From NCBI RefSeq assembly GCF_900102345.1, contig NZ_FNKB01000001.1:496001-560000 (forward strand): a DNA stretch of 64,000 nt. The letters are read 5' to 3'. The stretch's first letter is position 1; every line of letters begins with the position of its first letter. Source of the stretch: Leucobacter chromiiresistens (GTDB lineage: Bacteria > Actinomycetota > Actinomycetes > Actinomycetales > Microbacteriaceae). Shown here piece after piece: positions 35,515 through 44,219 of the stretch. Both the position numbers and the translations under genes were made by a program. The notes beneath the pieces are model-generated. The model did no database searches, had not been told where the DNA came from, and saw only the letters and a program-made list of their open reading frames with translations.

Positions 35515-37452
35515 TCACCCCAGCGGCAGGCGCGCCCGCACCGCGAAGCCCTCTGCGGTCGGGCCGAACGCGACGGTGCCGCCGAGCGCCTCCACGCGCT
35601 CCCGCACTCCGGCGAGGCCGAGCCCCGACCCGGGCGCGGCGTGCTGGCCGCTCGTCGTCGCCGCGCCGTTCACCACGTCGATCTCGAGCGCGCCGGCCCC
35701 CGCCCGCACCGACACGGAGACCTCGGCGCCGGGCGCGTGGCGCATCGCATTGCTGAGCGACTCCTGCACCATGCGGTACGCGGTCAGGCCGACCGCCGGG
35801 GCGAGCGCCGATGCGTCGGGCACCCCCTCCACGACGAGCGCGATGCGCAGGCCGGAGCGGCGAGTCGCTGCGACGAGCGCCGGGATCTCGGCGATCGTGG
35901 GCTGCGGGGCGAGCGGGGCGCCGTGATCCTCATCGGTGGATCGCAGCAGCGTGAGCAGGCCGCGCATCTCGGCGAGAGCCTGCCGCGACGACCCCGCGAT
36001 CGACGCGAACTCGCGCTCCGCATCGTCGCCGAGCTCGGGGAAGCGGTACTTCGCCGTGGTCGCCTGCACGCTGATCACCGACATGCTGTGCGCCACGACG
36101 TCGTGGAGCTCGCGGGCGATGCGGTTGCGCTCCTCGAGCTCGCGCCGCTGAGCGCTCAGCCCCGCGCTCGTGCGCCGCTCCTCGCGCAACGCCCCGCGAT
36201 TCGCGAGCCACTGGCGCCCGAGCACGCCCCCGGCGAGAATCGCGGCCGAGACCGACGCCGACACGATCATGCTGGCCCCCGCGGCGCCGTCGACGCCGAC
36301 GCCGGCCGCGGCGAGCGCCACCGCCGCTTGCGGGGCGGCCCACGCGGCCGCCGCCCAGAGCCAGTGGCGGCGCAGCGCGACGATCAGCACGAGCACGGCC
36401 TGCACGAGCAGCGCCATGACCGGCCAGGGCCACGGCCACGCGGCATGCGTCGACGCGCTCGCGAGCACGGTCGCGACCGCCGCCGCCGTCTGCACCGCGA
36501 TGCCCGCCGCGGGCCAGCGCACCACGAGCACCACGGCGACCGCCTGCCCTGCCGCGATGACCATCGCGATTGCGACGTGAACCCCGTAGAGGGCCGCGAG
36601 CACCGGCCAGCCCACCGCGAGTGCGACGACCGCCACGAACGCCGCCGCGATCCACGCCCAGTTCTCGGCCGACCACGAGACGGGGCGGCCTGCTGCGAGC
36701 CCGCCCGCGGAGGTTTGGGGCGCCCCACCCGCGGAGGTTCCGGGCGCCCCGGCGGGAGCGGCTGAGAGCTCGGAAGACGCATCCGCACCGCCGCCCGGCG
36801 CCACCTGGCCGAGCGCGGCGGTGGTCACGAGCACGTCGAGTCGGGCGAGGCCGCGCAGCACCGCGGGCAGCAGCAGCAGGAAGACGACGCCCACTACGAA
36901 GTTGAACCCGGCGTTCACGAGGTGCGAGTGGGTGTAGGTGCCGGCCTCGGCACCGGTCGCCGCTTCGATCGCGATGCCCGGAAACGTCTGCTCATGCGGC
37001 GGGAGGAAGACGCCCCATGCGGCGTACGTGACGCCGCCGAGCGCGACCGCCGTCCAGGTGATCGCCAGCACCGCGGTCACCGTGCGGAGGGGGAACGCGA
37101 TGAGCGTCTCGAACGCCAGGTCGGCCCAGCGGCGCGGTTCGGCGAGCAGCAGCAGCTGCCCGCGCAGGCCCGGCGACGGGCTCGCGTAGTGCGCAGGGGG
37201 CAGGTCTGCGCCCCAGGCGCGCACCCGAGCGCGCGACAGCTGCGCGGCTGCCGAGGCGGTGCGCAGCGTCAGCGGGAGCAGCAGGGCGCCGATCCACACG
37301 ACGAACGTGCCGATCGAGAGCGCCAGGAGCGGCACGAGCACGACGAACGCCAGGAGCGAGAGCAGGAACCCCGGCATGATGAGGGCGTAATCGCGCCCCA
37401 GGCGGTGCAGTCGAGCGGAGCGTCGGGTGCTGCCCGAGGAGTGGTTCACCAT
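35515..37452 (-). CDS. Two-component sensor histidine kinase (NarL-type, HisKA_3)
   Basis: 645-residue membrane kinase. An N-terminal block with two to four TM segments and a second block of about six TM segments surround a Gly/Ala-rich linker. The HisKA_3 dimerisation domain carries the phosphorylated His near residue 450 (RIARELHDVVAHSMSVISVQ), then the ATPase N box QESLSNAMRHA and G box GSGLGLAGVRERVEALGG. AGGAG lies 7 nt before the ATG at 37452. Its partner is very likely the response regulator encoded divergently at 38484. The broken DMT gene lies between them on the same strand as the kinase. Confidence 0.88.
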   Translation of the reverse strand: MVNHSSGSTRRSARLHRLGRDYALIMPGFLLSLLAFVVLVPLLALSIGTFVVWIGALLLPLTLRTASAAAQLSRARVRAWGADLPPAHYASPSPGLRGQLLLLAEPRRWADLAFETLIAFPLRTVTAVLAITWTAVALGGVTYAAWGVFLPPHEQTFPGIAIEAATGAEAGTYTHSHLVNAGFNFVVGVVFLLLLPAVLRGLARLDVLVTTAALGQVAPGGGADASSELSAAPAGAPGTSAGGAPQTSAGGLAAGRPVSWSAENWAWIAAAFVAVVALAVGWPVLAALYGVHVAIAMVIAAGQAVAVVLVVRWPAAGIAVQTAAAVATVLASASTHAAWPWPWPVMALLVQAVLVLIVALRRHWLWAAAAWAAPQAAVALAAAGVGVDGAAGASMIVSASVSAAILAGGVLGRQWLANRGALREERRTSAGLSAQRRELEERNRIARELHDVVAHSMSVISVQATTAKYRFPELGDDAEREFASIAGSSRQALAEMRGLLTLLRSTDEDHGAPLAPQPTIAEIPALVAATRRSGLRIALVVEGVPDASALAPAVGLTAYRMVQESLSNAMRHAPGAEVSVSVRAGAGALEIDVVNGAATTSGQHAAPGSGLGLAGVRERVEALGGTVAFGPTAEGFAVRARLPLG

Positions 37453-37453
37453 G

Positions 37454-38374
37454 TCAGCTTCTCCTATTCTGCGGTGCGGCGCCAACGGCGTCGCGGTGCG
37501 GCGCCATGGGCGCCGCGGGGTCGGTGAGTTCGGGGTGATGGCGCGCGATGAGCACGATGCCGGCCGCCGCAGCCGCACCGCTCACCGCGAGCCCGGCCAC
37601 CGCCGCCTGCGGCAGCGGAGCGTACTCGCCGAGCAGCAGCATGCCGATGCCCACGGCGACGAGCGGATCGAGCACCGTCAGCCCCGCCAGCACCGTCTCG
37701 GGCGGCCCGCTCGCGTAGGCGGTCTGCACCAGCCAGAGCCCGGCGAGGGCGGCGGCCAGCAGCAGGCCGAGCAGCAGCAGGATCAGCGCGCCGTTCGGCG
37801 CGCCGTGCGCGCCATCCGGTCCGTCTGCGCCGTCTCGGCGCAGCGTCGCGACGCCCGCGACCGCCACGACGTGCATCGCCGATACGACGGCGCCGTAGAC
37901 CACGCCCGCGGCGGCCACCCGGGCGTGATGCCCCGCGCGACCCGCTGCGAGCAGCAGCCCGAACGCGACGCAGCCGCACAGCAGCGCGGCGAGCTGCAGC
38001 ATCCGCTCCTCCGTCGGCTGCGCATCGCGGGCGTGACCGGCGCTGATGGTGACGAACGCGGCGACCGCGAGCACGGTGAGCACGATGCCCGCCGCCAGGC
38101 CCGCCGAGATGCGCAAACCCGACGAGCGGGCGCTGATGACGACCGCCACGATGAGCGCCAGTGCGCCGACGGGCTGCACGATGGAGATCGGCGCGAGCCC
38201 GAGGGCGACGACGTTGAGCGCCGTGGCGCCCGCGATCACGGCGCCGCCGAGCAGCCAGCGAGGCTGCCGTCACGCCCGCGACGCACCCGTCCGCACCGCG
38301 CGGTGCTGCAGGTGCGTTCCCACGGCGAGACCGACGGCGCCGAAGACGGCGAGGAGAACGGGGATGATGAGCAT
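37454..38374 (-). pseudogene. DMT-family transporter interrupted by an in-frame TGA
   Basis: Read through, this frame gives about 306 residues of a DMT/EamA-like transporter. It starts at ATG 38374 (LIIPVLLAVFGAVGLAVGTH, TM1; LQHRAVRTG) and is cut after codon 34 by TGA at 38270-38272, in the loop between TM1 and TM2. The same frame then continues without further stops through RQPRWLLGGAVIAGATALNV and the remaining TM helices to 37454. The usual residue at such a place could be Arg (CGA), one C-to-T change away. A restart at GTG 38239 would lack TM1. It may be a pseudogene, a sequencing error or a true truncation. It lies directly upstream of the kinase gene, 1 nt from its start. Confidence 0.75.
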
Positions 38375-38483
38375 GAGCCTCACCGTACGAGTGCCCCGCG
38401 CGCCGCCGCGTCACCCTCGGGGGTGAACCCGGGTGAGACGATCGGGTGATCCTCGTCGCCCGTCCTCTCGATACGATCGAGCC

Positions 38484-39182
38484 ATGGCGTCGACAGACCG
38501 AGACCGCGACCGAGACCGAGCCCCCATCCGGGTGGCGATCATCGACGACCAGGCGATGGTGCGCCAGGGCTTCGGGGCGCTGCTCGACGCGCAACCCGAT
38601 CTCTCCGTCGTCGGCAGCGGGTCGGACGGCAGCGAGGCCGTCGAGCTGGTGCGGCGCACGCGGCCCGACGTGATCCTCATGGATATCCGCATGCCCGAGA
38701 TGAACGGCCTCGACGCGACCCGCGGCGTGCTCGCGATGCCCGGTCTCGAGCACCCGCGGGTCATCATGCTGACGACCTTCGACGCCGACGAGTACGTCTT
38801 CTCGGCGCTGCAGGCGGGGGCGAGCGGGTTCCTGCTGAAGGATGCGACCGCCGAAGACCTCGTCGCCGCCGTGCGCGTCGTGGCGGCCGGCGATGCTCTG
38901 CTCGCCCCGTCGATCACGAGCAGGCTCATCGCCGATTACGTCGCGCGCCCCGCTCCCCGCGACACCTCCGCGCTGCTGTCGGGGCTGACGGAGCGCGAAC
39001 TCGACGTCATGAAGCTCATCGCGGTCGGCAAGTCGAACGGCGAGATCGCCGAGCACCTGTTCCTCTCCGAGCAGACCGTGAAGACGCACGTCTCGCGGGT
39101 GCTCGGCAAGCTCGGGCTGCGCGACCGCACGCAGGTCGTCATCGCGGCCTACGAGTCGGGGCTCGTCGGCGTGGGGCGCTGA
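38484..39182 (+). CDS. LuxR/NarL-family response regulator
   Basis: 232-residue response regulator, partner of the divergent kinase at 35515-37452. The receiver domain has the acidic pair Asp21-Asp22, phosphoacceptor Asp67 (VILMDIRMPEMNG) and the switch Thr in MLTTFDADEYV. The C-terminal LuxR helix-turn-helix is LTERELDVMKLIAVGKSNGE, then SEQTVKTHVSRVLGKLGLRD. TACGAT ends exactly 6 nt before the ATG at 38484, so expression is probably leaderless. The N terminus has a short DRDRDRDR stretch. Confidence 0.9.
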   Translation: MASTDRDRDRDRAPIRVAIIDDQAMVRQGFGALLDAQPDLSVVGSGSDGSEAVELVRRTRPDVILMDIRMPEMNGLDATRGVLAMPGLEHPRVIMLTTFDADEYVFSALQAGASGFLLKDATAEDLVAAVRVVAAGDALLAPSITSRLIADYVARPAPRDTSALLSGLTERELDVMKLIAVGKSNGEIAEHLFLSEQTVKTHVSRVLGKLGLRDRTQVVIAAYESGLVGVGR

Positions 39183-39285
39183 CCCCGCTCCCTCCGAGGT
39201 TCTCGGCGGTTCACCCGCCGGAGTGACGCGGTGCGGATCGCCTCGCTCGTACCGTCTCTCCTTGTCCCCGACACAAGGAGCCCCC

Positions 39286-40725
39286 GTGACCCTCGCACCC
39301 TCGCAGCCCGACCGGCTCGCGCTCGACACCGCGCGCCTCGCCCCGCCCTTCACACACTCGCGCCGCACCCCCGCCCCGCACCGCCCGGCAGCGCCGCACC
39401 GCTCCGCAGCCTCGCACCGCTCCGCAGCCCCGCACCGCTCCGCAGCCCCGCACCGCGACACGACGATCGACGCCGTTCGGGCCGGCGCGCTGCTGATCGT
39501 CGTGGTGCTGCACGCGCTGATGGTCGGCGTGGAGCTCACCCCCGCCGGGTCGCTCCACCCGAGCGTCGCGCTCTCGGGCGAGCCCTGGTTCGCGCCGATG
39601 ACCTGGGCGCTGCAGATCATGCCGCTGTTCTTCATCGCGGGCGGCTTCGCCTCGCTCGCGCAGTGGCGGCGCATGCAGCGCCGCGGGGACGGCGCCGTCG
39701 CCTACATCACGGCCCGCACGCGCCGGCTCGCGGTGCCCGCCGCGCTCATGATCGGGTCGGTCGGCGGGGCGCTGCTGCTCGCACGCGCCGTCGGCGCGGA
39801 TGCAGCGCTCGTCGCGGAGGCGAGCCTGAGGATCGGCCAACCCCTGTGGTTCCTCGCCGTGTACTTCGCTGTGACCGCCCTCGTGCCGGTGATGGCGCGC
39901 CTGCACGACCGCGCGCCGCGGCTCACGGTGCTCGCGCTCGCGATCGGCGTCGTCTGCGTGGACGTGGCGAACGCCCGATTCGGCGTGCCCGTCGGATACC
40001 TGAACCTCGTGCTGGTCTGGCCGCTCATGCAGCAGCTCGGATTCATGATGCGCGACGGCATCTCCGTCGCCGTCTGGCCGCGGCGCCGCCTCGTCTGCGG
40101 GCTCCTCGGCGCCCTCGCGGCGCTGCTCGCGCTGGTCGGCGGCGGATGGTCGCCCGACCTGCTCGAGAACCTCAACCCGCCCACGACGGCGATCATGCTG
40201 CTCGGGGCCGCCCAGTTCTGCGCCCTGCAGCTGCTGCGCCCGCGGCTCGACGCACTGACGCGCGCGCCCCGCATCGCGCGCCTCATCTCACGCGCCAACG
40301 CCGCGGCGATGGGGGTGTACCTCTGGCACATGCCCGTGATCCTCGCGCTGGTGGCGGTGATGTGGGCGACCGGGCTGCCCCTGCCCGCTCCCCACTCCGC
40401 CGCCTGGTGGGCGACCCGCCTTCCGTGGCTGCTCACCATCGCATGCTGCGTGCTCCCGCTGGCGGCGCTCATCGCCCCGGTCGAACGGCGGGTGCTCGAC
40501 CTGCTCCACGCGGTCGCTGCGACGCCGCCCGCGCACCCCGACGCCGGTGCCGCTCGCACGTGGGCCGCGGTGCTGAGCGTGGTGTGCGGGATCGCCGGCA
40601 CCGCCGTCGCGCTGCTCGCGGGGCTGGCGTCGCCCCTGCCGTACGCGGCCGCGCTCGCGCTGCTCGCGCTGAGCATCCGCTGCGCGAGCCTGGGTGGGCG
40701 GGTTGAGCTGCCTCGACGTCGGTGA
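39286..40725 (+). CDS. Membrane acyltransferase (acyltransferase_3 family)
   Basis: 479-residue membrane protein of the OafA/acyltransferase_3 group, with about 10 TM helices and motif parts DAVRAGALLIVVVLHALMVG near the start and YLWHMPVILALVAVMW later. These enzymes O-acylate extracellular sugars, lipids or peptides. It starts with GTG at 39286, with AAGGAG 5 nt upstream. The N-terminal tail before TM1 holds four HRSAA-type repeats from an 18-nt tandem repeat (39380-39455). Its TGA stop lies in the left arm of hairpin B2. Confidence 0.8.
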   Translation: MTLAPSQPDRLALDTARLAPPFTHSRRTPAPHRPAAPHRSAASHRSAAPHRSAAPHRDTTIDAVRAGALLIVVVLHALMVGVELTPAGSLHPSVALSGEPWFAPMTWALQIMPLFFIAGGFASLAQWRRMQRRGDGAVAYITARTRRLAVPAALMIGSVGGALLLARAVGADAALVAEASLRIGQPLWFLAVYFAVTALVPVMARLHDRAPRLTVLALAIGVVCVDVANARFGVPVGYLNLVLVWPLMQQLGFMMRDGISVAVWPRRRLVCGLLGALAALLALVGGGWSPDLLENLNPPTTAIMLLGAAQFCALQLLRPRLDALTRAPRIARLISRANAAAMGVYLWHMPVILALVAVMWATGLPLPAPHSAAWWATRLPWLLTIACCVLPLAALIAPVERRVLDLLHAVAATPPAHPDAGAARTWAAVLSVVCGIAGTAVALLAGLASPLPYAAALALLALSIRCASLGGRVELPRRR

Positions 40726-40790
40726 GGGATTCGGCTTCGGTGACACCTTCCGGGCCCCGATCCTCTCACCGAAGCCGAATCGCTCTCCGA
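40719..40790. repeat. Family B hairpin element, copy B2 (overlaps the end of a gene)
   Basis: Arms at 40719-40744 and 40765-40790 (23 of 26 pair), loop 20 nt. The arm begins TCGGTGAGGGATTCGGC as in B1. It lies between the converging acyltransferase and quinone oxidoreductase genes, and the acyltransferase stop (40723-40725) is inside the left arm. Confidence 0.85.
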
Positions 40791-40820
40791 AGGCGGGGCG
40801 ATCCGACGCCTTACCCCGAC

Positions 40821-41792
40821 CTACGGCTCGAGAATCACCTTGCCCGTGGTCGCCCGCGATTCGAGCGCCCGGTGCGCCGCCTCGGCCTCCGCGAGCGGGA
40901 ACCGCGCGCCGATGCGGAAGTCGAGTCGCCCCGCCTGCAGCGCGTCGAAGATCTCGCCGTAGCGCCAGGCGCGCTCCTCGGCCGTGCGCACGAAGTGGCC
41001 GAGCGACGGCCGCGTGACCGAGAGGGATCCCCCGGAGTTGAGCCGCTGCAGGTCGAAGGGCGGCACCGGCCCGCTCGCCGCGCCGAAGAGCACGAGCTCG
41101 CCGCGCACCCGGAGCGCCGACAGCGAATCGTCGAAGGTGCGCGCCCCGACGCCGTCGTAGACCACCGCGACGCCCTCGCCGCCGGTCGCCTCCCGCGCGC
41201 GCCGAGCGAAATCGTCGTAGTCGAAGACCTCGGCGGCGCCGGCGCCGAGACTCAGCTCGCGCTTCTCGGGGGTCGAGACCGTCGTGAGCACCCGCACCCC
41301 GCGCGCGACCAGGAGCTGCGTGAGCAGCAGGCCGACGCCGCCTGCGCCGGCGTGCACCACCACCGTGTCCCCCTCGCGCGGCTGCGCGGCCGACGTGGCG
41401 AGGTAGTGCGCGGTGAGCCCCTGCAGGGGGATGGCGGCGGCGACGTCGGCGGCGATCCCGTCGGGCACCCGCACGGCGCGGTCCGCCGAGACCACGAACC
41501 GCTCGGCGTACGTGCCCGAGGCCTCCGCCGTTGTGACCACGTCACCGGCGGCGAAGCCCTCGACCCCCGCACCGACCTCGAGCACCAGGCCGGCCGCCTC
41601 GCCGCCCGGGGTGAAGGGGTACTCCACCGCGTACTGCCCGGAGCGCTGGTAGGTCTCGATGAAGTTCACCCCCACCGCCCGGGTCTGCACGAGCAGCTCG
41701 CCCGGCCCCGCCTCCGGGGCGGGCATCTCGGTGAACGCCAGCAGCTCGGGGCCGCCGGCCTGGGCAACGGTGATCGCGCGCATCGTGGTCAT
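40821..41792 (-). CDS. NADPH:quinone oxidoreductase, zeta-crystallin type
   Basis: 323-residue MDR-family quinone reductase without the zinc ligands of alcohol dehydrogenases. Signatures are VGVNFIETYQRSGQY, PFTPGGEAAGLVLEVGAGVE and the NADPH loop VVVHAGAGGVGLLLTQLL. It reduces quinones or enones with NADPH in the cytoplasm. The ATG at 41792 is preceded by TAGGCT ending 6 nt upstream and lacks a ribosome-binding site, suggesting leaderless expression. Confidence 0.88.
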   Translation of the reverse strand: MTTMRAITVAQAGGPELLAFTEMPAPEAGPGELLVQTRAVGVNFIETYQRSGQYAVEYPFTPGGEAAGLVLEVGAGVEGFAAGDVVTTAEASGTYAERFVVSADRAVRVPDGIAADVAAAIPLQGLTAHYLATSAAQPREGDTVVVHAGAGGVGLLLTQLLVARGVRVLTTVSTPEKRELSLGAGAAEVFDYDDFARRAREATGGEGVAVVYDGVGARTFDDSLSALRVRGELVLFGAASGPVPPFDLQRLNSGGSLSVTRPSLGHFVRTAEERAWRYGEIFDALQAGRLDFRIGARFPLAEAEAAHRALESRATTGKVILEP

Positions 41793-41945
41793 GCTGCGAG
41801 CCTACGCCGATCGGCCGGATTGGGTGGCTGCTCGGACTCGCGTTCCCTCCGATGCGCCGCATCGGCTCCTCGTGGTCGAGTGGCAGACACTGCCTCTGAG
41901 CGTCACCCGCCCGCACCTCACGATGCGCAGTCGTAATGGGCCCGC

Positions 41946-42272
41946 TCAGGTCAGGGTTTCGGGAGTACCGTCTGCGATGTGCGCGAGGGCAGCCAGATGC
42001 CCTTCGAGCGCCCGCTTCCCGTCGGCGGTGAGGGCGACCCAGGTGAGACGACGAGCATCGGCCCGACTCGAAGAGCTCACCTTGCGAACCGTGGCGAGAC
42101 CCGCGTCGCCGAGCACTTTCAGGTTCTTCGAGAGGTGGGCGTCGCTGAGCTTGAGCGTGTCCCGAATGACTGCGAACTCGAGCTCGTCAGTTCGGCGCAT
42201 CAGTGCGCAGATGCGCAGACGGACTGGTGAGTGGATCACATCGTTGAACGCGGGCTGCACGGGATCCCTCAT
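41946..42272 (-). CDS. Winged-helix regulator (HTH_34, MarR/ArsR-like)
   Basis: 108-residue single-domain regulator. FNDVIHSPVRLRICALMRRT, then LSDAHLSKNLKVLGDAGLAT and WVALTADGKRALEGHLAAL form the winged helix of the HTH_34 group. The start at 42272 overlaps the stop of the upstream membrane-protein gene (ATGA), so the two form a regulator/membrane protein pair. Such pairs are common in actinomycetes, with unknown signal. Confidence 0.82.
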   Translation of the reverse strand: MRDPVQPAFNDVIHSPVRLRICALMRRTDELEFAVIRDTLKLSDAHLSKNLKVLGDAGLATVRKVSSSSRADARRLTWVALTADGKRALEGHLAALAHIADGTPETLT

Positions 42273-42766
42273 GCGTGCGACGCGCTTCCCGCGACCTCGC
42301 TGCGAAGAGCCTGGTCGTACCGATAGCCCAGTGCGACGGTTGCTGCAAAAGCGAGTGCAGTCGGCGCCAGGCTCCACCACGGCACCAGCTCACTGAACCT
42401 GATGACGAGTGCGGCGAGCAGGCAGGAGCCGATGATCACCATCGTGGCGATGAAGATGCTTCTGCTGCGCGGGCCCGCGGGCTGACTGATGCCAACGCCG
42501 TTACGTTGCTTGTACGCGCTCGTCAGCACGGGAAGCGCGATGATCCCGGCGACGACCAGGCTCATGCTCGCAGTGACGGGAAGTGCCTGAGAGCAGACGA
42601 ACAGCGCGACGATGCCGGCGAGCGAGACGTGATACCACCACGGAGTGATCATCCTTTCAGCAAGTCGCGAACCATCGTTTTTCAGGTCATCGAGAACGGC
42701 ACGGGCTTCCCGAGAAGTGAGCGCAGGATCTTGACCGGACGCCATACCGCCGAAGTGACTTTCCAT
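42269..42766 (-). CDS. Small membrane protein paired with HTH_34 regulator
   Basis: 165-residue protein with a 40-residue cytoplasmic N terminus (LTSREARAVLDDLKNDGSRL) and four TM helices (for example VSLAGIVALFVCSQALPV, LLAALVIRFSELVPW). No family was recognised with confidence. The ATG at 42766 is preferred over an internal one because a strong promoter places the transcription start at it. GC content and codon use are less extreme than in neighbours. Confidence 0.75.
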   Translation of the reverse strand: MESHFGGMASGQDPALTSREARAVLDDLKNDGSRLAERMITPWWYHVSLAGIVALFVCSQALPVTASMSLVVAGIIALPVLTSAYKQRNGVGISQPAGPRSRSIFIATMVIIGSCLLAALVIRFSELVPWWSLAPTALAFAATVALGYRYDQALRSEVAGSASHA

Positions 42767-42773
42767 AGCGGCA

Positions 42774-42802
42774 ACTCTAATTGAGGCTTTCCTTATTGGC
42801 AA
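42774..42802 (-). promoter_or_regulatory. Predicted promoter of the regulator/membrane-protein pair
   Basis: On the minus strand, a -35 box TTGCCA (42797-42802), a 17-nt spacer and a -10 box TAGAGT (42774-42779). The -10 ends 7 nt before the ATG at 42766, so the mRNA is probably leaderless. Confidence 0.6.
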
Positions 42803-42947
42803 CCGACATTGCTGCGGCGCTGCGCACCGCACAGATGCAGGGCCCACCCCGAGACGGTCAATAGCGCAACCCCCTCGCGTTCGCGAGCGCCGGTTGAGAC
42901 CGTGGAGATCCCACCCACCGTTCGACGCGATCAGGAGCAGAGCGACC

Positions 42948-43157
42948 ATGAGCATGAGCGATCCCTTCTCGGCGGAAGTACCGGAGGCCGATGCCCTCGA
43001 GCAGCGCAGGGATGCCGGCCTCGAGAGCGAATCGAGTGCCGACGACACGATGCGCACCTCGTCATCCGAGGCGAACTCCGCCGACGCGCTCGAGCAGTCG
43101 ATCACCGTGGAACTCGATCAGGACGACGCGCCGGCGGTCGAACCCTTTCGCGACTGA
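42948..43157 (+). CDS. Small acidic protein with repeated EADALEQ motif
   Basis: 69-residue, strongly acidic, probably disordered protein. The motif (E/S)ADALEQ occurs twice (PEADALEQRRDAG and NSADALEQSITVELD). AGGAG lies 10 nt before the ATG at 42948; a second ATG at 42954 is an alternative. No function can be assigned. I recall similar short proteins in other Microbacteriaceae but could not check. Confidence 0.6.
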   Translation: MSMSDPFSAEVPEADALEQRRDAGLESESSADDTMRTSSSEANSADALEQSITVELDQDDAPAVEPFRD

Positions 43158-43203
43158 GACGCAGCGGATCAGCTCGACATCAGCGCAGATCGGCGCGGAG
43201 CGC

Positions 43204-43255
43204 GCCGGAACCCGGCACGCCGGCACCCAGCACGCCGGAACGCAGCACGCAGCAC
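43204..43255. repeat. 15-nt tandem repeat between two small genes
   Basis: Three units of the form GCCGGAACCCGGCAC (units 2 and 3 diverged) and a half unit. It sits in the 117-nt spacer just before the ribosome-binding site of the DUF2188 gene. Confidence 0.65.
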
Positions 43256-43274
43256 GCATCAGGAGGGCAGCACT

Positions 43275-43538
43275 ATGAGCCAGTCGACCGTGACCACGAA
43301 GTCGAAGAACGGCCAGTGGGTGAACGAGGTAGCAGATGCCCCGCACCTCTCGCGAAGCTACCGCGACAGAGACGAAGCGGTGCAGGCCGGCCGTGAACTC
43401 GCCGCCGAGCACCACCTCGAGCATCGGATCGAGGAGTCGGCACCGACGGGAGCGATCACCGACCCCGACCCCGCGTCGCAGCGGGAGGCAGAGTTCCCGA
43501 GCCCCGATCCGCAGGCGCCCCGCTCCGACCAGAGCTGA
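43275..43538 (+). CDS. DUF2188 domain protein
   Basis: 87-residue protein whose first 55 residues match the DUF2188 pattern: NGQWVNEVADAPHLSRSYRD, then EAVQAGRELAAEHHLEHRI. The rest is an acidic, Pro-rich tail. DUF2188 proteins are small and of unknown function. The ATG at 43275 follows AGGAGGG. It probably shares a transcript with the small acidic gene upstream. Confidence 0.78.
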   Translation: MSQSTVTTKSKNGQWVNEVADAPHLSRSYRDRDEAVQAGRELAAEHHLEHRIEESAPTGAITDPDPASQREAEFPSPDPQAPRSDQS

Positions 43539-43598
43539 CCGGCTCCCGGCCGCCGCCCTCCCCGGGCGCGGTCGCTCCCAGAGCACCGCCCTCCCGCA

Positions 43599-44060
43599 TC
43601 ACCGGCCGGTCGCGAGCGCGGGCGGCGGCCCGCCGGCGAAGTCCTCGAAGATCAGAATGGTGCGGGTGTTGCGCACCCACGGGATCGACTGGATGTCTTC
43701 GAGCACCACGCGCCGCAGGTGACTGTTGTCGGCGGCGCGCACGAGCAGCAGCACGTCGAAGTCTCCGCCCACCAGGGCGATGTGCTCGACCTCGGCGATC
43801 TCGCCGAGCCGGGCGCGCACCTCCTGCCACCCCGTCTGGTCGACCAGGAGCGTCACGTACGCCGATGCGTGCGACCCGGCGAGCACCGGATCGGTGCGGA
43901 TCGTGAAGTTCATGATGACGCCGCTGTCGACGAGCCTGCGGACCCGCGCATGCGCTCCGGCGCGCGAGATGTGCACCGCTTCGGCGAGCGCGGTCATCGA
44001 CACTCGCGCGTCCTCGGCGAGCACCGCGAGAATGGCCCGGTCGGTGTCGTCCACCTGCAT
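43599..44060 (-). CDS. Lrp/AsnC-family regulator, probable regulator of the 2-oxoacid dehydrogenase genes
   Basis: 153-residue Lrp/AsnC protein. The helix-turn-helix is DRAILAVLAEDARVSMTALA, then ISRAGAHARVRRLVDSGV; the RAM domain includes ALVGGDFDVLLLVRAADNSH. GAGGA precedes the ATG at 44060. It is divergent from E1alpha-E1beta-E2 genes. This arrangement is known for BkdR-type control of branched-chain 2-oxoacid dehydrogenases by branched-chain amino acids (inferred here). Confidence 0.87.
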   Translation of the reverse strand: MQVDDTDRAILAVLAEDARVSMTALAEAVHISRAGAHARVRRLVDSGVIMNFTIRTDPVLAGSHASAYVTLLVDQTGWQEVRARLGEIAEVEHIALVGGDFDVLLLVRAADNSHLRRVVLEDIQSIPWVRNTRTILIFEDFAGGPPPALATGR

Positions 44061-44219
44061 GTCGTCCTCCCTCGGAGACTGGATCGCGAGCCGATACACT
44101 CGTCCAGCATTTCGGCGCTTTCGCGATCAAACATACAGAAGTGCTGCTGGATCGCGCACAGACGAGCGGATTCGGAGCACAATGGGCGACATATTGACGG
44201 ACGGATTCAAGGAGGAACC

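Noticed and set aside
37464..39674. 736-codon minus-strand frame across the DMT/response-regulator region
   Set aside because: It is out of frame with the DMT transporter and antisense to the response regulator; no domain seen.
43204..43255. Short repeats (43204-43255, 14176-14235, 29587-29637) considered as a CRISPR array
   Set aside because: Units are 13-15 nt, directly adjacent and without unique spacers. No cas genes are present.
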